This document shows positions 20,787 through 29,486 of a stretch of 29,486 nt of DNA, in pieces. The DNA is from Reclinomonas americana ATCC 50394 (taxonomy: Eukaryota > Jakobida > Jakobea > Jakobida), in NCBI GenBank assembly GCA_048213135.1, contig PS015121.1, forward strand, positions 89,077-118,562, given 5' to 3'. Numbering within the stretch: position 1 is the first letter of the stretch; every line of letters begins with the position of its first letter. The notes under the pieces were generated by a model. The model was not told the DNA's origin. It worked only from the letters and a program-made list of their open reading frames with translations, and did no database searches. Made by a program: the position numbers and the translations under genes.

Positions 20787-23403
20787 TATCGCACATTGCC
20801 GTCGGTATCTGGCAATCGGTAATCCGCCAACTGGAACTGATCGTTCTCCTGGTACAGCAGCTCCCGAATCGTCTGCAGCAGCACGGTCTCATTCTCCACC
20901 GTCTCCTCGTCCTCATTGCCCTCTGCGCCCACCGCCAGTCAAATCATGCACAACGACAAGGAAAAAGAAACGGAGAACACCGTCACTCACCCAGCACCAG
21001 CTGCTCACCCCATCCTTGCGCCGCGCCGAGCGCCTCAATGGTCTGCAGCTTGGTCAGGAACACGTACTGCTCGTACAGCAGGCCGTACTCGATGCGACTC
21101 AGTTCACGCTCCTCGTCGAACAGTGCGTCGTGTGTGCGCAGCAGCATTTTCAGTTGCCGTCGTTGCGGGCGTAACCTGTGCGAGCCCTCCATGCCTTGCA
21201 GCTCGCGCAGAATCTCGCGCACAATCTGCCAGATCTTCATGCTCTGGCTGTGGTCGGCCAGCGTGCCGTACTCCTCTTCGTCATCCTCCTGCTCGTCGTG
21301 CTCCTCGCCATCAACCGTCTCGTCGACTTGTCTCCGCGCAGCTGCCAACGCTTGTTGCTGCTGCTGCTGTTGTTGTTGTTGTGCGGCAGGATGCGAAGCG
21401 TATCGCGACGGATCGTACATCTTGGGCGGTGGTGGTGGCGAGGGCATGCCGAACGACGAGTCGGCCACCGAATTCGACGTCGGCATCACAGGCGACAATT
21501 CCTGGTTGCCCATCCACACCGACGTCTTTGGTCGCACCGGTGACAGCGCCTCGTGGCCGGTACGCGGCTTGCGAATGGGTAGGCGCGACTGCGGCAAGGT
21601 GCGTCGAGGCGAGTGATCTGTGCCGGCATTGGCCTTGGGCGATGTCTCATGTGACGCCACCAATTCCTCGTCGCTGGAGGTGGCGTCCACGGCTTGTGGG
21701 GGTGGCGGTGGCCGCCGTGGCGGCTCCCGCCCGAGAGGCTTTTGCGGGAGTGGCGGAGCCATGGTTGTGGATGCTGCAGGCTGCGGCGGGGCCGGAGGTG
21801 GGCGATGCGGTTGTGCCGATGGTCGAATCGCGGCCGTCGGTGGCGGCGCCAACGCAGCGGCGGCGGCATTCGCGGTGGTGGTCAGTGGCAGAGAATCCGC
21901 AGCCCCAGCCGGGCGAGTGGACAACTCGCGAAACAGCGCCTCGTAGTCGGTGTGCGAGCGGTCCTGTCGTCCATTAAAGTTGTTGGTCGTTGCGGTGGTG
22001 GTCGTAGTGGTGGTGGCAGCGGTGCTGACGCCAGCGGTAGCTGGCTGAACAGTGCGTTGCTGTTGCAAGGCTGAGAGTGACACGGTAAAGGTGGGCGGGT
22101 TCGGTTGCGGCACCGGCTTGGGCATCGGTTGTGCTTGCGCCTGGGCCGGTGGCAGATCGGCATCGTCGGGCTCGCGCAGTTCTGTGGCGCGGTACAAGGC
22201 CAGCACTCTGTCGCGCACGAGCCCCATGTGAGTGAAAACATGCATATGCATCTACATACGCGCAAGCGCTGATGAAACTTCTCAATGTCCAGCTGCTGAG
22301 CTGTACCCTGCGTCCACGCCGGCTCGTCGGCCCTGGGAACCCGCCATTCGCCCGCCTCCGCCGCGGCAGCATTCGCCTGTGCCGACCCGCCACCGCGTCG
22401 CGCCGCTCCCGTGGTCAGAATACGCGTGGTGGTGTTGCGCTGCGTCGGAGGCGGCGCGACTTGCGGCGCCGGTCGCGAGTAAAAGCTCATGGGATCCGGC
22501 TGTGGCTGCTGCGGCTGTTGGTGCTGCTGGTGGTGCTGCATGGCGGCAACCGATGCCGACGGCATTCCACGACGCGCATTCTGCAACTGCATGCGCGCCA
22601 CCAGATCGCTGGCAGTGACCACATTATCGCCCGTCTCCACGCGCATGTTGTAGTACGGTTGTTGCTGCTGCTGTTGCGACGACGACGGTCTGGGCGCCGC
22701 TGCGGCCGCCGCCGCCCCAGCAGCACTGGCCGCTCCCACGGCCACCGACGGCCGGCCCAACTGCGACAGCGTCTCCTGTCGTGCCGACATCTCCTGTCGC
22801 ACTTGCTCCACTGTAGGCGCCGCCGGAGCCTCATGCCGCAGCGTGCGCAGCGGTCGCAAATCACGCTCGAGCTCCGCAAATCGCGAATGCATGTCCATGA
22901 GATGTGCACTGTGAGCCGCGTAATGAGCCTCCGGCAGCAGCAGCACAAACACGACTCCCTGCTCTCTCTCTCTCTCTCTCTCTCACGCACTCGGCATTGG
23001 TCGATCGCGTCACTGCTGCAGCACTCGCAGACGATGTGTACGTGCTTCCTCCTCCGCCTCCCCCGACAGCTCCCATGGCCGCCATCGACCCTGCGACTGC
23101 AGCAGTGGCGCGCACAGAGCCCTGGTCGCGCACATCACGCACAAGACGAGTGGCCAGCTGCGGAACACCCCACGTCTCATTCGCCTGCGAGCTTGTGAGT
23201 GAAGAGGGCCCACTCTCTCTTTCTCTTTCTCTCTCACACAACACACACACACACACCGAGTCTGTCGTTGTCACATGCGCAGCCAGTCGCTCACGAAACG
23301 CCTGCAGTCGCTTCTGTGTAACATGAACGCGCGCGCGTGTGTGTGAGTGCGAGTGTGCCAGTGGTGTGTGAGCGCGCGTAAAGTGGACCTGAAAATCAGT
23401 CAT
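20787..23403 (-). CDS. Pro/Gln-rich protein with helical ends, about 764 residues, unrecognised
   Basis: Six exons: 23403-23389, 23313-23257, 23184-22987, 22928-22256, 22205-20991 and 20923-20787, totalling 765 codons. The first coding exon is only 15 bases (MTDFQ), leading into KRLQAFRERLAAHV. The N-terminal part has two helical segments (WGVPQLATRLVRDVRDQGS; LMDMHSRFAELERDLRPLRT). The middle is low-complexity: poly-Ala, Gln runs, many PPPP stretches (REPPRRPPPPPQ, PSPPPPPK) and SPxR-type motifs that could be phosphorylated or bind SH3/WW/EVH1 domains. The C-terminus is acidic (EEHDEQEDDEEEYG) and then helical (MKIWQIVREILRELQGMEGS, SRIEYGLLYEQYVFLTKLQT), ending LPDTDGNVR. I do not recognise a family. 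The intron at 22206-22255 is the least certain, although its phase fits. The protein could be an adaptor or a transcription/cytoskeleton scaffold; that is inference from composition only. Confidence 0.65.
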
Positions 23404-23563
23404 TTGCTGTTATGCCGACTGCACCCGCCGCCGCCGCCGCCCACTTGAAGCAACACAGCCAGACAGCCGATCAACGAGCCGACGACGACCTGACCGCAGC
23501 GACGACTTTGATCGCCATTTCGCGCACCTGGCGCCGCCATTTCAGTTGTCTCCTCCTTTGTCG
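23404..23563. promoter_or_regulatory. Short bidirectional promoter region
   Basis: Only 160 bases separate the divergent start codons of the Pro/Gln-rich gene (-) and the ARMC8 gene (+). Both promoters must therefore overlap or lie within this segment. It is GC-rich with CCG-type triplets, and I see no TATA box. Confidence 0.45.
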
Positions 23564-26500
23564 ATGTCAGTGAGTGCGGTTCACGAGCAGGTTCTGCGCG
23601 GGCTGGAGAGTGCAGTGAGCGGGGCAGAAGGCGACATCGACTTGCATGTGTTGCATGAGTGTGTGCGACGATGCAAGAACTTGGTGGTCGGCAATCGGAA
23701 GCAGAAGGAGGCGTTGAGTGCGCGCGCGCTGCCACTGTTGTTGAGTGTGGTGGGGAGGTTGAGCGCCGACGTGCATGTGAGGTCAGTGGTGGGGGTGGGG
23801 GCGCACAAGTGAATCTGTGAATGAGTGTGATTGAGAGATATAGAGTGTGGGTGCGTGCGTGAGAGAGAGCATGTGTGTGAGTGTGTGAGAGAGTGGGTAC
23901 TGTGTGCGCGCGTGTGCGTGTGCGCGAGTGGGTGTGACGACATGTCGTTCCAATTCCTCATTGTCGTCGACACAGTCTCGTGGAAGACATTGTGGTGCAG
24001 GCATCGACCTGCCTCGGCAGCTTTGCTTGCAGTTTCGCACGCTCTCCCTCACCCTCTTCCGCCCTCCCTCCCGCTTGTCGCTCACACGTGTGATCGATTG
24101 CAGCGCCGCAGCCGGTCGACGCTTGCATTCCTGAGGATGCGGTGGATGTGCTGCTGCAGCTGCTGGTGATGCCGGAGGCGTCGAGCAAGGTGATTGAGTC
24201 GGACACGCGCACGCTGAAGTTGTGGTACCAGCATGTGTCGGCGCTGACGATTGCGCCGTTTGTGCGAGTTGCGTGAGGGCGAGGATTGTGCTCAGTGGAG
24301 ACGATGGGCTGGCTGATTGTGTGTGTGTGTGTGGCGCAGCATCCCGATGCAGTGCTGCGATTGACTGAGTTGTTGGAGTCGACGCGCGCGCACAGTGGGA
24401 GCGATCAGACGCAGCAGAATGTGGCGGCGTTGGTGAGCCGAGTGGTGTCGTTGCCGGAGTCGAGTGTCGTGTTTGACTCGCAGCGTCTGTTTGATGCCGT
24501 GCTGCGTCTGGTGTACTCAGAGTCGCCCAACGTTGCGTGTTGTTTTCCCCCTTTACATTTCTCTTTCTCTGTGTGTCGCCCGCATTCTCATCTCGCTCCG
24601 TTGCCACAGCTGCAAGAGGCTGGACTCGGCACGCTCGCCAGTCTGATCGCACGTGGTGATGCCAGCAGCACGCAGCAGCTGCTGCAGTCGTCGGCGGTGC
24701 TACGTGAGCACGTGACGGTGGCGCGAGTGAGCGATCGCGACGCTGGACCGTCGTCATCGTCATCGTCTTCGTCGGTGCCGTCGGCGGCGAGTGCCGTCGC
24801 CAGTCTGCAGGACGCTCTCGGTTCACTCGTGAAGAGCAAGCAACCGCGTACACGCAGTCTGGCGTGCGCATGGTGCGTGTGCTATGAGAGCAGAGGTGCA
24901 CTGGTGCGCGGTGATGCACTCACACCACACTCGCCCGATCGATCAGTTTGGCCAGCATGCGACCGCGACCGTCACCCGCGGCGCTGATGTTTGGCGTGCT
25001 GCCGGCACTGATGAAGCTCCTCTCCGATCAGGTGCCGTTCATCGAAGAAATACCCTTTATTCTGAGTTGCGTACGTGGCACCCGAGTCGTCACGCTCCGG
25101 CATCGTCGCCACTCACTGTCGCCCACAACCAGGCACGCTGGTGCGATCGGACGTGGAGTTGCAGAGGGCGGCGTTGAATGGTGATGTGATTGCCAAGGTG
25201 GCACCGTTGCTGGAGAATCCGTTGCCGCGCGCGCGTGAAGGCGTGCTGCGCCTGCTGGCCGCACTCTCGGCCGAACGTGAGGAGGGTCGCAAGGCCGTGA
25301 TCGACGCGCAGTTGGTTCCGCGCGTGGTGGCGGCGTTGAGTGACACCTCGTCGGCACGAGTGCGCGCCGCTGCCTGCGACTGCTCTCGGTGTCTGTCGCG
25401 GTCCACCAAGTACCTACGCACCACGCTTGTACAGGAGGGCATTGTGGCGCCACTGATGACGGTGAGTGCTGCGATGGGGAGAGGGGTGAAGAGGGGAGAG
25501 AGCGCTGAGTGTGTGTGCATATCTGCCAGCTTCTGGATGACGCCGACACCGAGGTTCGCAACTTGTGCCTGGCGGCGCTGTGCAATCTGGTGGTCGACTT
25601 TTCGCCGTTGAAGACCACGTTTGTGGATAATGGTGGCGTGGCGCGTGTGGCGGTGCTCCTGGAGGTTTGTGTACGACTTTGATGACACACGAGGTGATGG
25701 ATCTCGCTCACTTCGTGACATGCAGCGATCACAGCCGAGTGCTGTGCGTGAGCACGCTGTGTGGCTGTTGAAGAATCTGCTGTTCCACGCCGGCGACGCC
25801 GTCAAGGAGAACGTGTTGTCGCACGTGGGCTTTGATCACATTTTCAGGTTCATCTCTCATGTTTGGGTCACCATCCCACCGCACATGCCCTCAATCTCGT
25901 GCTCGCTTGTAGATTGTTGGAGGATAGCGACAAGCGAGTGGCGATTCAAGCCATCAAGCTGGTGCGCAACTTGATGTCGCCCGATGCGGCCAACATTGCC
26001 GCCGTGCTGGAGGCCGAGAATGGTGAACTGTTTGGCTTGCTGAAGCGGATCGCGCGGTCGGCGGTGGGCAGAGCAAATCGCAGTGTGACCTCTGATGTAG
26101 AGATGCAAGACGCGTCGGCGGCGTCGAGCATGGAGGTGGAGCAGCGTGGCGGCGAGGCGGAGGAGGACGATGAGGAGGAGGAAGATGACGGAGAGGGAGG
26201 AAGAGGAATGGCTGTGTCGCCACAGGGCGGCAGCAGCAGCAGTGCTGCGGTGGGCACGGCAACGTCGCCTGTGGTCGCCAGTGACGGCAGTCTGCGTGAA
26301 GAGCTGCTGTCGCAGGTGCTCTTCTGCTTCACCAATATTGCGTCGGGCAGTCAGCGACAAAAGGACGTGCTCTGCAACGATGCCGAGTGTGTGCGCATTC
26401 TATTATCTGCACTGGTGAGTAGGCGAGAGCGAATAGAGATGGGTGTGTGTGTGTGCGTGAAGAGCCGAACTGACCGCAGTTTGCTGTGCGCAGAAGCACA

Positions 26501-26847
26501 CAAACGCCACCGTCGCCGAGCCGGCTCTGTGGACCATTATCAACCTCGTTCTGGAACGGACCGCCGGACACCGCGAGCGAGCCGTGCGCCTCTTGGACGC
26601 CGGTATCCACGAGGCACTCGTCGATCTCACCTCCGGAACCAGCAGCGCCGCAGCTCCGATCGCTTCGCCCGGGGCTCCGGCCTCGTCACCCGGGGCTCCG
26701 ACTGTTGCAGCAGCAGCCTCCGCCGCCGCCGGTGGAAGCACTCGAGATCCGCAAGTGGCCAGCCGCGCCAAGTTTGCACTCGACGAGCTCAACAGGGCGC
26801 TGAGCGAGCGACAGTCGCGATCGTCGTCTGAAAATGTAGTCATTTGA
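23564..26847 (+). CDS. ARMC8: ARMC8 homologue (CTLH/GID E3 ligase armadillo subunit, Gid5/Vid28 type)
   Basis: Eleven exons: 23564-23781, 23976-24031, 24104-24261, 24340-24531, 24610-24872, 24947-25074, 25133-25461, 25530-25664, 25726-25847, 25913-26414 and 26494-26847. They sum to exactly 819 codons. Armadillo-type helices run throughout. The C-terminal half matches ARMC8 in order: SDVELQRAALNGDVIAKVAP, RVRAAACDCSRCLSRSTKYL, LRTTLVQEGIVAPLM, EVRNLCLAALCNLVVDFSP, REHAVWLLKNLLF, LLEDSDKRVAIQAIKLVRNL, SQVLFCFTNIASGSQRQKDV and ALWTIINLVLE. ARMC8 is a scaffold subunit of the CTLH/GID ubiquitin ligase; yeast Gid5 holds the substrate receptor that degrades gluconeogenic enzymes. The protein is about 145 residues longer than human ARMC8. 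Much of the excess is an acidic/Ser-rich insertion around 26090-26290 (EEDDEEEEDDGEGG) and an Ala/Gly/Pro-rich segment near the C-terminus. The start is the ATG at 23564, just before the first helix. Confidence 0.85.
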
Positions 26848-27041
26848 AAATTGCTTGTCCTCGCAATCAATCGTTGCAAACCTTGTGGTGAGCGCAGTGA
26901 CTTGATCGAATGATGTTCCTTGCTGATCTCTCTGTCACGCGCACAGACTCGACTCAGTCGCTTGTGACTGGAGAAGGGGGAAGACAAGCAACGCGCACAC
27001 ACCACTCTGTGTGTGCGCGCGCGTGTGTGACTGACAAGAGA

Positions 27042-28510
27042 ATGTCACACCAAAACAAAGTCATTGGTGACTACATAGTCACACCACAAAAAATGTGAGT
27101 TTGTGTGCCGCATAGAGAGAGGGGGGCGATGACAACAGTGCGAGAGAGTAACGCGATGTGTTTGTGTGTGTGTGACAGTGGATCTGGATCGTTTGCGATT
27201 GTGTGGCGAGGTCGACATCGGGAAACCCTTCGCGATGTCGCTGTCAAGGTTATCTCCAATGATAAGCTCTCACCAAAGAGCAGGGAAAACCTGGCACAGG
27301 TGAGAGAGAGAGAGAAGAGAGAGACGAAGTGAGAGAGAGAGAGTGCGCGCGTTGACTTTTATGTAACGCTTTTGTTTGTGCTGTGTGTTTGTGTGCGTAG
27401 GAGATCAAGATCTGCCAGGAGCTGAGGCACCCGAACATCGTGGGTTTGGAGTACTCGCAGGTGAGAGCGAAGAGAGCGTGGAGCGCGCGCGTGTGCGTGT
27501 GTGTGAGTAGTGATCACCCACCGACTGACACTTGCCCGACTCTCTCTCTCTCTTTCGCACGCGCGTGCTCACTCGCTCATGTCTCACACGCGCACACACG
27601 TAGAGAGAAAGGGGAGGCGGAAGAAAGAGAGAAAGAGAGAGAGTGTGTGTGAGCAGGAGCGGTTACTCTTGATTACGCGGGAAATTCTCTTTCCCCCGGC
27701 CGGGCACGCCCGTACTCCGTACATCTATGTGGTTGCTGTCAGAGACATTGCGGGGTGTGGTGCAGACAGATGCGCACGCCATCGCCCCGTGTGTGTGAGG
27801 TATTCGTTGTGCGTCGTTCTCAGTTCTCAAATTAGACCTCGCATCCGCGCTCACGCACACTCACACTCCGGGCCCGCTCGCTTCTCTCGCATTCGCGATC
27901 GTTCGTGTGCATCGCAATGAGAGCATCACTTGTGTGTCTCTGTGTGTCTCTCTGTGTCTCTCTCTGCGTGTTCTATTCCCTTCAGTCTCTGCACCAGATG
28001 CCACGCGTCGCTGTCATATTTTACACAAGGATTTTCTGCACCATACTGACCTATGCGATCGCGTGTGTGTGTGTCGTGTTGCTTGCACAGACGGGCCGAG
28101 CGCATGTGTATTTGTTTATGGAGTTCTGTGCCGGCGGAGACATGTCGCATTTCTTGCGACAGCATGGACCCCTCCCGGAACATATCGCGCAGAACTTTTT
28201 GCGACAGATTGGTGCGTGCGAATCTTATTGCGTGTGTTGCCACGTAGTGTGAGGCACCTCCACACTGTAACACACGCGCACACCCTATTTGCCTCTCATT
28301 CCCTGCGGCGTTCACTGACGTGTGTGCGCAGCACGCGGACTGGCATTCCTGTACACGCGGAACATTGTGCACCGCGACCTGAAGCCGCAGAATCTGCTGC
28401 TCAGCGAGGCCTCGTACCAAGCCGTGATCAAGATCGCCGACTTTGGATTCGCCAAATCGTTTGACGATGACTCGATGATGACCACCATCTGCGGCACCCC
28501 GCTCTACATG
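27042..28510 (+). CDS. ATG1: ATG1/ULK-type autophagy kinase, N-terminal half of kinase domain
   Basis: Exons: 27042-27094, 27179-27299, 27401-27460, 28091-28211 and 28332-28510, giving 178 residues. It starts [20 protein letters not shown]. Kinase motifs are intact: glycine loop [20 protein letters not shown] (Lys at 27246-27248), [40 protein letters not shown] and [10 protein letters not shown], then the activation segment CGTPLYM, where a GTACGT donor interrupts it in phase 0. The GSGSFA-VW loop and FMEFCAGGD hinge are typical of ATG1/ULK kinases, which start autophagosome formation as part of the ATG1-ATG13 complex. The domain stops in mid-activation segment. The next coding block, APEIL, is found only on the opposite strand beyond a 20-N gap. 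It lies about 195 bases downstream of ARMC8 on the same strand. Confidence 0.9.
27461..28090 (+). other. Long intron (630 bases) of the ATG1 gene
   Basis: The longest intron in the window, with GTGAGA donor and TTGCACAG acceptor. It is filled with CT, GA, CA and TGTCTC-type simple repeats. Sequence on both sides joins as [18 protein letters not shown] without loss, so no exon seems to be hidden here. Confidence 0.75.
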
Positions 28511-28581
28511 GTACGTTGTGAAACGAGGGTTGCATGAACCAAGTGACATTTGACGGACGCGCGCATGCTGTTTGCGCTTCC

Positions 28582-28601
28582 NNNNNNNNNNNNNNNNNNN
28601 N
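28582..28601. other. Assembly gap (20 N) at a probable wrong-orientation join
   Basis: Sequence left of the gap holds the plus-strand first half of a kinase gene. Sequence right of it holds the second half on the minus strand, so the contig to the right is probably inverted. Confidence 0.9.
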
Positions 28602-29479
28602 CCACCGCCACCTGAACCGACAGCCAGCGTGGTCATGGATGTCGTCGTAGTTCGTGTTGCTGCTGCCGTGGTCGTTGTGGTTGTTGCATTTCTCGAAGCA
28701 TCCGCCTGCGGAGTGGCCGCCGTGATGGTGGGCCCGTCGACGCCTCGTGCCTGTCCGAGTCGGTCGTCGACCTCCACCGTCTGGTACATGGAGCCAGTGG
28801 CGGACGCAGAGAGCTCTGTTGGCGGCGCAACAGAGAGAGGGAGAGGGAGAGGGACAGAAGAAGGAAGAGGGGCAACAACAGCTACTTGAATGGGCGTGAC
28901 TGAGGGCGGGGGTAGGGGGGCGCGAGAAGCAGCAGCACCACCGCTGCTGCTCCCACCACTCGACGAACCCTCGTTTGTGGTCGTCGATGAGCCAGTGGTG
29001 GTGGTGTTCGAGGCCACCTCCGTGTCGGTGCCCATCTCGCCCTCCGAGCCGTGCATCGAGTCGCGAGACATGCGCTCCACCGACGACGACACGCCAACCT
29101 CCGACGACGCCGCATCAGCATCAACGTCGGTCGCCTCGCGTACGAATGGATGCGACAGGAACTCCTCGTGGTTCATGCGGCGTGCAGGATCGCGCTGCAA
29201 GAGGCCCTCCAGCAGACTCCAACATTCATCGGAGATGGTCTGCGGCGATGTCGGTCTCCTCAGCTCGGTGCGATTGATGTTATCCAGCAGGTTCATCGGC
29301 GTGTTGCCACGGTATGGTTGACTGGTGGGAGAGCGTGTGAGCGAGCAAGAATCAAAAAGAAATGATAAAAATCTGACACGGATTCGCAACGTCTTGGTCA
29401 GCATCTCGTAGAGAATGACGCCGACGCTCCACAAATCCGCCTTGGCGTCATAATTCTTCATCGACAAGATCTCCGGGGC
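28602..29479 (-). CDS. ATG1: ATG1/ULK-type kinase, C-terminal half of kinase domain and Ser/Thr-rich tail
   Basis: Exons 29479-29391 and 29321-28602, the latter running into the 20-N gap. The first codon after the acceptor TGTGCAG is the Ala of APEILSMKNYDAKADLWSVG. Then come VILYEMLTKTQPYRGNTPMN, LLDNINRTELRRP, SDECWSLLEGLLQRDPARRM and NHEEFLSHPFV. These are subdomains VIII-XI of a kinase, exactly what the plus-strand half lacks, and both splice ends are phase 0. After the kinase domain the chain is a disordered Ser/Thr/Gly/Pro-rich tail (TTTTGSSTTTNEGSSSGGSS and similar), like the linker between the kinase and C-terminal regions of ATG1/ULK proteins. The gene's 3' end is beyond the gap. It could in principle be a separate gene fragment, but the perfect complementarity makes one gene far more likely. 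Confidence 0.88.
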
Positions 29480-29486
29480 CTGCACA

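Noticed and set aside
27926-29485. A 519-codon minus-strand open frame running through the 20-N gap
   Set aside because: Left of the gap it merely shadows the plus-strand kinase exons and introns. Only 28602-29479 is real coding sequence.
28511-29486. A true genomic inversion, or two convergent kinase genes
   Set aside because: The two halves are exactly complementary parts of one domain with matching splice phase, and the break coincides with an assembly gap.

Overview
This window is eukaryotic nuclear DNA, most likely from a free-living protist. The DNA is GC-rich, and the genes are broken by many short GT-AG introns of roughly 50-160 bases. Genes sit 100-600 bases apart, and CA, GA and CT microsatellites are common in introns and spacers. 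There are no operons, ribosome binding sites or prokaryotic genes. The gene content (MORN-repeat kinase, animal-type haem peroxidase, importin-beta, LCAT-like lipase, ARMC8, ATG1 kinase) would fit an amoebozoan or a related lineage, but I cannot name the organism.

Layout: 2-692 (+) is the C-terminus of an animal-type haem peroxidase. 801-3900 (-) is a 16-exon gene with about nine MORN repeats followed by a degenerate TKL-type kinase domain. 4132-5622 (-) is an unrecognised six-exon gene. 5623-6952 holds no convincing gene. 7967-11217 (+) encodes a leucine-rich-repeat and coiled-coil protein whose 5' end lies in an 897-base gap. 11341-12474 (-) is a multi-pass membrane protein of unknown family. 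12924-13210 (+) is a 65-residue helical protein. 13325-17949 (-) is an importin-5-type karyopherin with 16 coding exons. 18541-20688 (+) is a secreted LCAT/lysosomal phospholipase A2-family enzyme. 20787-23403 (-) is a proline- and glutamine-rich protein. 23564-26847 (+) is an ARMC8 homologue, the armadillo subunit of the CTLH/GID ubiquitin ligase. 27042-28510 (+) and 28602-29479 (-) are the two halves of one ATG1/ULK-type autophagy kinase, apparently separated by a wrongly oriented contig.

The genes do not form one pathway. ARMC8 and ATG1 both belong to protein-turnover systems and lie head to tail, but that may be chance. I rebuilt exon structures by joining reading frames at GT/GC...AG sites. 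For the complete multi-exon genes the exon lengths add up to whole codons.

Main observations: (1) the ATG1 kinase is split across strands at a 20-N gap; (2) the MORN kinase has lost the beta-3 lysine (R) and the DFG aspartate (N); (3) a 7-mer donor, GTTGCGT, starts many introns; (4) coding exons as short as 15-28 bases occur; (5) a second 20-N gap inside the importin gene appears to hide no coding sequence.
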